The notes beneath the pieces are model-generated. The model made no database searches, had not been told where the DNA came from, and worked only from the letters and a program-made list of their open reading frames with translations. From Magnetococcales bacterium (GTDB taxonomy: Bacteria > Pseudomonadota > Magnetococcia > Magnetococcales > JADGBX01), in assembly GCA_015231265.1 (NCBI GenBank), contig JADGBX010000013.1, forward strand, positions 1 through 36,091: a DNA stretch of 36,091 nucleotides, in the 5' to 3' direction. The position numbers were made by a program, and so were the translations under genes. Positions 25,178-32,415 of this stretch are shown piece after piece (the stretch's first letter is position 1; every line of letters begins with the position of its first letter).

Positions 25178-26545
25178 TTAGATGAAATTGACATGTTCAG
25201 GTGGATTCTCCAGATCCCACAGAAACTTGTTTATGTAGTCTTGACGGCAGCCAATGGCGCAATCCTTATGAACATCCACTGAGTCAGAAACATCCTTGTG
25301 TACCTGCCAGTAACGTTCTCCTTGGACCATCTCCTTAAAGGAGGTTTCATGCAGATCACCGATGAGAAATCGCTCTTTATTGAAGAAAGGACCACATGGG
25401 TACACTTTGCCGTTCCCAGAAATCTGTACCAGGAACGGCGTTCCGTAGCAGACGTCATACTTTCGATAGCCATCTTTATAGAGAGGGGTCTCTCCTGCTG
25501 CGTTAATCTTGTTCCACTTCACCTGCACAACATAGTTGTCGGTACTCAACGCTTCGGCCTGCTGCAGTCTCTCGCCCATATCCCGGTAGTCGTCGTAATC
25601 AACCCCAAGCTCCTTGTACTCCGAATCAGAGCAGTGTTTGATCACGAAGTAATCTACGCCCAGTTCCGCGCCCAGTTCTGCCTCCGGAATCACCTCATCG
25701 AAACACTCCGGGATCAGAACCATCTGAATACCCAAGGTGCAGTCATAACCATGCTGTCTCTTGAGAGCGACCAATGTGCGAATGTTCTCTTTGAGAATGT
25801 CGAAGTTACGGCTGTGTGACTGGTGTACTCTCTGGAACCCTTCCGGTGTACCGGCAGAGAGATTGAAGCGAATGTAACTCATGGCACGTAACAGCTCATG
25901 CGCACGGTCCAGATCCAGCAGCAGGCCGTTGGTTGCCATCGCTGTATCAACACCAAGAGTGTGGGCCAGAGAGGTTGCATCGTAGAGAGCAGGATTAAGC
26001 GTCGGTTCTCCATCACCGATGAACCCAAGCGACTTAACCCCGATCTGTCCACAATCCTCGATGAAACGTAACAGAGCATCGCTCTGTATCAACGTTCCTC
26101 GCGTCATGTTCTGTACCACGGCATAACAGTAGATACAGGCAGTGTTACAGAACTTGGTCAGACCCATATCGATATGTACCGGGGCAAACCGCTCTCCTCG
26201 TTTCCAGGCCTGAACACGGTCCAGATGATAGATCATCTTGTGACCATCGAAGCGGAAGCGCTCCTGTTTGGTCCGAAAACTTGGTCCTGTAAACTGGTTA
26301 GGAACCTGGTGTTCACCACTCTCCGTGTCACTGAACCTTATCAACCCGGACTCGCCATCCCCTTCAACTGTTTGAATAGTCTGTCCCTGAACAGTTGGGG
26401 AGTCCGGAGGCAACCGACGACGATCTACAATCTCCGTCGATGAACGCAGCTTGTGTCCGGGGCGCTCGGAAAGTGGTGCATCGTCCGGTATGTTGGTAAC
26501 GGCCCGTTTCCCGTAGCGGTTGGTCTGGTCCGTTTCCTTGCTCAT
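25178..26545 (-). CDS. Radical SAM enzyme with SPASM-like C terminus
   Basis: This 455-residue radical S-adenosylmethionine enzyme carries its [4Fe-4S] cluster motif CNTACIYC at Cys133, Cys137 and Cys140, and the SAM-binding GGEP-type motif reads GDGEPTLNP. The C terminus has further cysteines (366, 384, 429, 433) spaced like a SPASM auxiliary-cluster domain. The first ~95 residues are polar, probably disordered and not recognised. There is no B12 domain. SPASM enzymes include sugar/aminocyclitol dehydrogenases and epimerases and peptide-modifying enzymes. No precursor peptide is nearby, so a sugar-modifying role is inferred. It is the first gene of the minus-strand operon. Confidence 0.85.
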   Translation of the reverse strand: MSKETDQTNRYGKRAVTNIPDDAPLSERPGHKLRSSTEIVDRRRLPPDSPTVQGQTIQTVEGDGESGLIRFSDTESGEHQVPNQFTGPSFRTKQERFRFDGHKMIYHLDRVQAWKRGERFAPVHIDMGLTKFCNTACIYCYAVVQNMTRGTLIQSDALLRFIEDCGQIGVKSLGFIGDGEPTLNPALYDATSLAHTLGVDTAMATNGLLLDLDRAHELLRAMSYIRFNLSAGTPEGFQRVHQSHSRNFDILKENIRTLVALKRQHGYDCTLGIQMVLIPECFDEVIPEAELGAELGVDYFVIKHCSDSEYKELGVDYDDYRDMGERLQQAEALSTDNYVVQVKWNKINAAGETPLYKDGYRKYDVCYGTPFLVQISGNGKVYPCGPFFNKERFLIGDLHETSFKEMVQGERYWQVHKDVSDSVDVHKDCAIGCRQDYINKFLWDLENPPEHVNFI

Positions 26546-26914
26546 GAGAGTGATACGCCTCTGGTGTTCAAATCAGTTGTCCGCCGTGTGAACCCTGTAC
26601 CGTTTTTGGGTGAAACTCGGCCATATTCCCCCATTTTCATATCGATGAATTGATATGGGAAAAGCATGATGAGTTCCTTGAAAATCAGTTTATTACACTC
26701 TGATAAAAAGTAATTTATCACGCATAGACTGTACCCTGACACTGCGTGAAACTCCAGCGTGTAAACAGTGTATTGCATAAACCGTAACGACACGTATCTT
26801 GCCCGCGATCAGGCTCTGTGAATATAGTAACCACATGCCTGCTTTATTTAAACGGAAACTTAATCAGCCTGTCAGGGTAGTTTCTCCACCTCAGATCGCC
26901 TCGAAAAATCCAGG
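26546..26914. promoter_or_regulatory. Divergent intergenic control region
   Basis: These 369 bp separate the minus-strand glycan operon from the plus-strand recombinase operon and must hold promoters for both. Visible elements are the dyad CATATC-N8-GATATG (26638-26657), the dyad TGATAAA-N6-TTTATCA (26701-26720), and a widely spaced 10-bp inverted pair TACCCTGACA (26732-26741) / TGTCAGGGTA (26870-26879). Two GTAAC motifs (near 26783 and 26827) of the kind clustered in the downstream regulator gene are also present. It may also hold the recombination site of the adjacent serine recombinase. I could not place a convincing minus-strand promoter. Confidence 0.55.
26799..26828 (+). promoter_or_regulatory. 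Candidate sigma-70 promoter for the recombinase operon
   Basis: A -35-like TTGCCC (26799-26804) and a -10-like TATAGT (26823-26828, 5 of 6 matches) are separated by 18 bp. This puts a start site about 85-90 bp upstream of the recombinase ATG. The promoter lies between the two arms of the 10-bp inverted repeat, a position suited to control by a looping repressor or by the recombinase itself. Confidence 0.4.
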
Positions 26915-26923
26915 ATGAGCGCT

Positions 26924-27643
26924 ATGTCAACATCCAGCAAAACGTCTCGTCATGTGATCGGCTACATACGCGTCAGTACACGTGATCAGGTTGATGGTCG
27001 GAGCCTTGATGTTCAAAAGGATCTGATCACACAATGGAGCCGTAAACAGGTAGGCGTACTCCCTCATATTTTTGAAGATGCCGGTATTACGGGAACCCGG
27101 CGAGATTTGCGTCCTGGTTTGCGTCGAGCTTTGGACATGGCGTGTGCCAACAAGGCTGTTTTGGTGGTCTATTCGCTCTCACGTATTGCACGAAGTGTTA
27201 AGGATCTTTTTCAGATCTTTGATGAACTTCAACGGAGTAAAGCGGATTTGATCAGCTTGACCGAAGAGTGGGATACCACGACAGCCAGTGGACGTATGAT
27301 CTTCGGTATCATGGCAGTCCTTGCCCAGTTCGAACGTGATTTGATCAGTGAACGTACCCGTTCGGCACTCCATTTCAAGAAGAGTAAAGGAGAGCTGATC
27401 GGACAGGCGCCTTATGGATTCAGAGCCGATCGCAGTCGAACACCGGCCATGTTGGTGGAAGATGAGAAGGAGCAGGCGATTCTCAAACAGATCCAAATGC
27501 TGGCCAATCAGGGTGAAACACAGGTGGAGATCGCCCACTCTCTGAACTGCTTAGGTTTGAGAACACGGCGGGGAACACCTTGGAGCAATGTGCGCATATC
27601 GCAGATTCTAGCTGATAGAAATCACACTGAAAACGCACCGTAA
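26924..27643 (+). CDS. Serine recombinase (resolvase/invertase family)
   Basis: This is a small serine recombinase of 239 residues. The N-terminal catalytic domain shows YIRVSTRDQ with nucleophile Ser18, the arginine-containing YSLSRIARS, and FERDLISERTRSAL leading into helix E. The C terminus (QVEIAHSLNCLGLRTRRGTPWSNVRISQIL) is a DNA-binding segment like that of larger serine recombinases, but short. The ATG at 26924 is chosen because CAGGA lies 8-11 bases upstream. The frame's first ATG (26915) is too close to it. On a plasmid its likely job is resolving multimers at a nearby res-like site. Inversion or integration are alternatives. Confidence 0.9.
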   Translation: MSTSSKTSRHVIGYIRVSTRDQVDGRSLDVQKDLITQWSRKQVGVLPHIFEDAGITGTRRDLRPGLRRALDMACANKAVLVVYSLSRIARSVKDLFQIFDELQRSKADLISLTEEWDTTTASGRMIFGIMAVLAQFERDLISERTRSALHFKKSKGELIGQAPYGFRADRSRTPAMLVEDEKEQAILKQIQMLANQGETQVEIAHSLNCLGLRTRRGTPWSNVRISQILADRNHTENAP

Positions 27644-27689
27644 TGCACAAGTAATGGTACATACCATAGTGTAATGGTGCGCTATCATA

Positions 27690-27701
27690 CGTTACGTAAC
27701 G
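27690..27701. promoter_or_regulatory. Perfect 12-bp palindrome CGTTACGTAACG, candidate operator
   Basis: A perfect palindrome lies between the recombinase stop and the HTH gene start, 83 bp before the ATG. A second small dyad, ATGGT-N4-ACCAT, lies at 27654-27667. Its half-site GTTAC recurs through the first part of the HTH gene. An autoregulatory operator is inferred and has not been shown. Confidence 0.4.
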
Positions 27702-27783
27702 ATGGTACACTCAGCTGTTCGGCCAAAATTTTCAAGGGATGCAGTATGTATCATTGTGTCCTGCAATGAGACAAGGGGGTTAC

Positions 27784-28389
27784 ATGGCGTTACACACGGT
27801 TGATGAGGCGTGTGCCTTGACGGGGCGCAGCAGAAATACCCTCTATCGAAAGATGCGCGAAGGTGATCTGTCTTATACGATAGATAAGGATAATCGTCGG
27901 AAGATCGATACCTCGGAACTGGTGCGTGTCTTCGGTGAGTTACGCACACGGCCCGATCCGGTCGTTACGTCTCGTGACACTGTAACGGAGACAGAGGGGT
28001 TACATGTTGACACACTAGAGAATCGATACGATACAGACAGTACTGTGACACATCACATCGTTACATACCTGGACCAGTTGCGACAGAGCGTCGATACAGT
28101 CACCACTCAAAGAATCAAGGATCTTGAAGAGCGTCTTGCTTTGGCAGAAAAAGAGAAAGATCGTTTACTCACCATTATTGAAAATCAGAGTCTGTTGTTA
28201 ACGGACCAACGTCTCCCGGAACAGCAGGTAGATTCAAAAGTGTTGATACCACCTGTTGATAAGAAAAAAGGGGCTTCGGGAAAAAAGAAGAAAAAAGGCA
28301 AAAAGAGCGAGAAAAGACGCAAGGACTCTAAACCGAGTGCAAAGAGAACACGCAAAAAGAAGAAGTCAGGGAAGAAAAGACGGAGATGA
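27784..28389 (+). CDS. HTH / coiled-coil DNA-binding protein with histone-like lysine tail
   Basis: This 201-residue protein has three parts. Residues ~4-48 form a helix-turn-helix (VDEACALTGRSRNTLYRKM with IDTSELVRVFG) like the small 'plasmid replication DNA-binding' proteins found beside Rep_3 genes and like KfrA N-termini. Residues ~90-140 are a predicted coiled coil rich in E, K and L. Residues 159-201 are an H1-like tail with 27 Lys/Arg in 43. The frame opens at 27739, but the ATG at 27784 has AGGGGG close upstream and starts just before the HTH. Its position after the recombinase suggests plasmid maintenance, replication or nucleoid packing. The gene and its promoter contain many GTTAC/GTAAC motifs. 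Confidence 0.75.
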   Translation: MALHTVDEACALTGRSRNTLYRKMREGDLSYTIDKDNRRKIDTSELVRVFGELRTRPDPVVTSRDTVTETEGLHVDTLENRYDTDSTVTHHIVTYLDQLRQSVDTVTTQRIKDLEERLALAEKEKDRLLTIIENQSLLLTDQRLPEQQVDSKVLIPPVDKKKGASGKKKKKGKKSEKRRKDSKPSAKRTRKKKKSGKKRRR

Positions 28390-28446
28390 CACCACGAGAT
28401 GTGTCCATCATTCTATCAGGGTATACGGCAAAGGTAGCAAACCATC

Positions 28447-30285
28447 ATGTGCGGTATTGCAGGGTATTTAGGTTTAAAAACACTCGATTCCAATCGCATG
28501 GACCGCTGTGTATCTTTAATGGACCGACGTGGTCCTGACCATCGCGCACACTGTACGCGTACGCTCTCTTCCGGACACACTCTTCACCTTCTTCACAGTA
28601 GGCTCTCTATTCTCGATCTGGATCCCCGCTCTAACCAGCCCTTTACGGAGGGTGGGGATGTGTTGATTTTCAATGGAGAACTCTACAACTACAAAGAGAT
28701 CAGAACGGATCTTGAACAGGCTGGTGAATCATTTCGAACCACCAGTGATACCGAAGTGCTCTTGCGTCTACTCCGTATCCATGGTGAAGAGGCACTGGAC
28801 CGTTGTGAAGGGATGTGGGCGTTTGCTTGGTACAATGCGCGTGAAGAGATTCTGACGCTCAGTCGTGATCGTTTCGGTGAGAAACCTCTCTATACCTTTC
28901 AAACAGAAGACGGGCTCTATTTCGGATCTGAGATCAAGTTTCTTGCTGCTCTATCTGGTAAACAGTTCACAATCAATTCTGATCAGATCAAACGCTATCT
29001 TGTTTACGGTTCTCGTGTACTGCATGGGCATGGAGAGACCTTTTTCAGAGATGTCGAAGCCTTTCCCTCTGCATCCATTCAGCGTCTTTCAGCGCAGGGG
29101 AGGGGAGATGCGGCGCCTCGGACCTACTGGTCGCCAGCGTTCAGACCAGACGATGCGATGGCGTTTGACGAGGCGGTTTCCGGTATCCGTTCGCGGATGA
29201 TTCAGGCTGTCGATATTCGTCTACGTGCAGATGTTCCTCTCGCTTTCTGTATGAGTGGTGGTGTCGACAGTAGTACACTGATCAGTATAGCCAAGCGGAT
29301 TCACGGTTTCGATGTCCACGGCTTCACCTTCAACACCGGGGACGCCCGCTACGATGAACAGGCGGTGATCGAGCAATCCGTTCAGGAACTCGGCATCAAA
29401 CACACGCTGGTCTCTTCGAATACGACTGATTTTTTGCCTCGTCTACAAGAGCTGATCAGATACCACGATGCGCCCATTGCAACCATCACCTGGTTCGCTA
29501 ACTGGATGTTGATGGAGAGCATTAAAGGATCCGGTTATACGATCTCACTGAGCGGTGTCGGTGCTGATGAGCTGTTCAGTGGTTACTACGACCACCATCC
29601 GGCCTATCTGCACGATATGTACGCTGACCCAGAGCAGCACGCAAAATCTTTAAACGCCTGGAAGCGTGTCGTTCGGCCAGTAGTACGAAATCCGCACTTA
29701 CAGAATCCAGATCTTTTTGTGCAGAATCCCGGTTTCAGAGACCATCTTTTTTTAACATCAGAAGAGACCCTTTGTCATCTCTGTTCACCATGGGACAATC
29801 CCTTTTCAGAACAGAATTATACTGATCAAAGCTTGCTGCGTAATCGCATGCTCAATGAAGCGTTCATGGAGAATGTTCCCGTGTACATGCATGAGGAGGA
29901 TCTCAATGCCATGTACTATTCGATTGAGAACCGTTCTCCTTTCCTCGATCGTACCCTGTTCGAGTTCGCCTATACCATACCGACACGTCATCTGATCAAA
30001 GGAGGAAAAGCAAAAGCAGTGTTACGGGAAGCGATGCGAGGAATCGCTCCGGATCATGTCCTGGATCACACTACAAAAACAGGGTTTAATGCGCCAATTC
30101 AAGCTTTTTTGGCTGTGCACAACCCATCTGTCAGGGCATACTTGCTCGCGGACAGTCCGATCTTTGAGTACATTCGTCACGATGTGATTGAACGATTGAC
30201 ACAAAAAGAAGTGCTTCCGAACAGTGAGAGCAAATTTCTTTTTTCGTTTCTGAATAGTAAGTTGTTTTTAGAGATGTTTTGCTAA
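28447..30285 (+). CDS. Asparagine-synthase-type amidotransferase 3
   Basis: This 612-residue AsnB-like enzyme begins MCGIAG with the Cys2 glutaminase nucleophile. DRRGPDH and IFNGELYNY complete the glutaminase site. The synthetase pyrophosphate loop is SGGVDSS (270-276), with SLSGVGADELFSGYY and IENRSPFLDRT further on, so the enzyme appears intact. It differs clearly from the two minus-strand copies and looks lower in G+C. It starts 57 bp after the HTH gene and leads the plus-strand glycan genes. Amidation of a uronic or nonulosonic acid carboxylate is likely. Asparagine synthesis is the alternative. Confidence 0.9.
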   Translation: MCGIAGYLGLKTLDSNRMDRCVSLMDRRGPDHRAHCTRTLSSGHTLHLLHSRLSILDLDPRSNQPFTEGGDVLIFNGELYNYKEIRTDLEQAGESFRTTSDTEVLLRLLRIHGEEALDRCEGMWAFAWYNAREEILTLSRDRFGEKPLYTFQTEDGLYFGSEIKFLAALSGKQFTINSDQIKRYLVYGSRVLHGHGETFFRDVEAFPSASIQRLSAQGRGDAAPRTYWSPAFRPDDAMAFDEAVSGIRSRMIQAVDIRLRADVPLAFCMSGGVDSSTLISIAKRIHGFDVHGFTFNTGDARYDEQAVIEQSVQELGIKHTLVSSNTTDFLPRLQELIRYHDAPIATITWFANWMLMESIKGSGYTISLSGVGADELFSGYYDHHPAYLHDMYADPEQHAKSLNAWKRVVRPVVRNPHLQNPDLFVQNPGFRDHLFLTSEETLCHLCSPWDNPFSEQNYTDQSLLRNRMLNEAFMENVPVYMHEEDLNAMYYSIENRSPFLDRTLFEFAYTIPTRHLIKGGKAKAVLREAMRGIAPDHVLDHTTKTGFNAPIQAFLAVHNPSVRAYLLADSPIFEYIRHDVIERLTQKEVLPNSESKFLFSFLNSKLFLEMFC

Positions 30286-30362
30286 TCGTGTCTGCGTATT
30301 CATGTAAAGATCTCTCTTGAATCTGATTCACGTCTTTTTACCTTCAACAAAACCACGACTCC

Positions 30363-31493
30363 ATGCCCAATACGCTAGAAACCATCTCCTCCCATCTGCC
30401 AATCTTGGAAACCATTGCGGAGCAATTCGGCCCTGCTCCTTTTTGGGAGACGCCCGCCATCGATCGGGACCACCCTTATTGGGGTAAAGCTCAGGTTGCA
30501 ACACCGCGTGATACTCGAATGCTTTTTGTCTCTGGGCCCTCCAGAAACGGCAATCATGTTATTCACTCGATGATGGATAACCATCCTGCATTATTGAGCC
30601 TGCCGGGAGAGGATTCGTTTCTGGCCAAATTCTTTCTTGATCTCAACGATGATCCCGACGCTGCTGTCGCCAATCTGCGGAGTCGTGACAATATCGACTA
30701 CATCCTGTTACACACGGGGCGAGGCATCAACAAGTGGCAGGAGCTGTGGAAACTCTCCCAGAGTGGTACGCCTACCGACAAGGTGATCTGGTCCGGCACC
30801 CAACAGGAGGGAAAAGGGTACGTCACCGACTATCAGGATACGATCATTCCTGTGGACTATCCCGCCTATCTGAAGCGATTGCAGGATCTGGCCCAGGCAA
30901 TTCGTGAAGCTCCTAGTTTCATGGATGTTTTCTGGTACTATCTAGACGCTCTGAGCTACCTCAACGGCCAACGCAGTGAACAGGCTGCATATGGTCGGTT
31001 ACTTGTCGGTTCCGGCATGCGTTCTGAAATGGCATTCGTGTTTGAACGCACCGATAATACCTACTGCATCGCCCCTCTTCGTCCCTTTGATACCTACTAT
31101 TACTCATTTGCCAAAGGGCGATTCAAAACCACTGAGGTGGAAAAAGATGTCCTTAAAGAGGCGTGGGAGCACTGGTGGCACAAGAGCGTAGATTACCTGA
31201 TCATGAAGCAGCGTTACCCGGAACGTTTCTGTCTGATCAATTTCAACCATGCCATCTCTGATACGGAAGAGACATCCCGTGAAGTGTGCCGTTTTCTCGG
31301 TATTCCCTTTAATGAGAGCTGCCTGACACCAACTACCCTTGGTGTAATGACCAAAGGGAACTCCTCTTTTCCAAAGGGTGAACAGGCACGTGGGACATTC
31401 TATAAATCCGGCATGAAGAGAAAGCTGGATCCAGAATATTGGCCAGCGGATTGTGCACCACTCTGGGACATCATGAGTCGCGTAACAATCTGA
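30363..31493 (+). CDS. Sulfotransferase-family protein
   Basis: This 376-residue protein resembles PAPS-dependent sulfotransferases. The 5'-phosphosulfate loop reads VSGPSRNGNH at residues 56-65, with a following helix VIHSMMDNHP. Near the C terminus FCLINFNHAISDTEETSREVCRFLGIPF matches the usual 'YEDL-x-D/E...FLG' block that ends the PAPS-binding fold. No signal peptide or membrane segment is visible, so it should act in the cytoplasm on a precursor or lipid-linked sugar. The 77 bp before it hold no clear Shine-Dalgarno sequence. No PAPS synthesis genes are present. Other nucleotide-binding transferases of the same fold cannot be excluded. Confidence 0.75.
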   Translation: MPNTLETISSHLPILETIAEQFGPAPFWETPAIDRDHPYWGKAQVATPRDTRMLFVSGPSRNGNHVIHSMMDNHPALLSLPGEDSFLAKFFLDLNDDPDAAVANLRSRDNIDYILLHTGRGINKWQELWKLSQSGTPTDKVIWSGTQQEGKGYVTDYQDTIIPVDYPAYLKRLQDLAQAIREAPSFMDVFWYYLDALSYLNGQRSEQAAYGRLLVGSGMRSEMAFVFERTDNTYCIAPLRPFDTYYYSFAKGRFKTTEVEKDVLKEAWEHWWHKSVDYLIMKQRYPERFCLINFNHAISDTEETSREVCRFLGIPFNESCLTPTTLGVMTKGNSSFPKGEQARGTFYKSGMKRKLDPEYWPADCAPLWDIMSRVTI

Positions 31494-31516
31494 TAGGCAA
31501 ACGGGAATCATGTGTC

Positions 31517-32224
31517 ATGACCACTCTTGGTGCCATCCTTCTTGCTCGTATGGATTCGTCACGCCTGCCTGGAAAACAGTTGAAACGTGTCGGTTCCAAA
31601 CGTGTGATGGACTTCATTGTCGAACGGGTTCGAGCGATTCGCGGCTTGGACTGCGCTATTTTAGCAACCTCTGATCGTTCGTGTGATGATCCTCTGGTCA
31701 AATATGCCGATGCTCACGGTATTTCCTGTTATCGGGGCGATGCCGTGGATGTGGCCGGACGCGTAGCAGGAGCTATCCAACACTTCAATCTGACAGCATG
31801 GGCTCGCATCAACTGCGACAGTCCATTGATTGACCACACGCTCTATTCTGAGGCCATCGATATCTTTCGTACCGGTCACTATGAGATCGTCACCAATGGG
31901 CTGATGCGCACTTATCCCATTGGAAATACAGTTGAAATCTTTTCATCTGAGCTTTTCCTTGATGGTTACGCCGAGATGCGGGAAGTGGACCACCATGAGC
32001 ATGTGACCCTCTACTTTTATCAACATGCCGAGCGTTATACGATCTACTCCATGCAAGCAACCGATCCGACACTTCGCCGCCACTCATTGGCCATCGATAC
32101 ACCGGAGGATCTTGAGCGGTTCCGCTGGATGGTGGAACAGATGGATGGATCGCATGTGAACTATGGTCGGACAGATCTGTTACAACTGCTCGATCGTTGT
32201 CCCATAAAAACAGTATCACACTAA
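31517..32224 (+). CDS. SpsF-like cytidylyltransferase
   Basis: This nucleotidyltransferase of 235 residues has the cytidylyltransferase_3/SpsF motif ILLARMDSSRLPGKQL at its N terminus, then ILATSDRSCDDPLV, CYRGDAVDVAGRV and RINCDSPLID. In Bacillus, SpsF works with the NeuB-like SpsE in spore-coat polysaccharide synthesis. Here a NeuB-family gene lies two genes downstream, so it may supply the CMP-activated nonulosonate. The frame begins at 31439, but the ATG at 31517 starts exactly at the nucleotide motif and leaves a 23-bp gap after the sulfotransferase. A 191-bp space without recognisable features follows. Confidence 0.85.
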   Translation: MTTLGAILLARMDSSRLPGKQLKRVGSKRVMDFIVERVRAIRGLDCAILATSDRSCDDPLVKYADAHGISCYRGDAVDVAGRVAGAIQHFNLTAWARINCDSPLIDHTLYSEAIDIFRTGHYEIVTNGLMRTYPIGNTVEIFSSELFLDGYAEMREVDHHEHVTLYFYQHAERYTIYSMQATDPTLRRHSLAIDTPEDLERFRWMVEQMDGSHVNYGRTDLLQLLDRCPIKTVSH

Positions 32225-32415
32225 AAAGCTGGTTGATCATTTTGAGAGGTAAAGCACACTTGGTGGAATACACGCACAGGCTTGAATTGTATATGAGAAT
32301 CGAGCATGGATTCAGGCGTTGATCTTATGAGAATAGGTCACTCACCAAACAGCTTCTAAACGATTTCCGACACCACTAACGGTGCGCCATCATTGGCTGT
32401 ACCTGGATAGATCCC

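Noticed and set aside
26542-26793. Minus-strand frame of 83 residues upstream of the radical SAM gene.
   Set aside because: It fills the divergent promoter region, overlaps the next start and shows no protein-like pattern. It is more likely a leader region.
26915-27643. Reading the serine recombinase as evidence for a transposon or integrative element.
   Set aside because: No terminal inverted repeats, transposase, target duplication or tRNA-end att site could be found. A plasmid resolvase role is simpler.
28261-28320. A AAA AAG slippery sequences in the lysine-rich tail, suggesting programmed -1 frameshifting.
   Set aside because: Runs of Lys codons create these by default, no stimulating hairpin is evident, and the zero-frame product is complete.
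7375-30285. Calling the three AsnB-like genes true asparagine synthetases (asnB).
   Set aside because: All three sit among glycan genes and one has an altered ATP loop. Sugar amidotransferase roles fit the context better, so no gene symbol was given.
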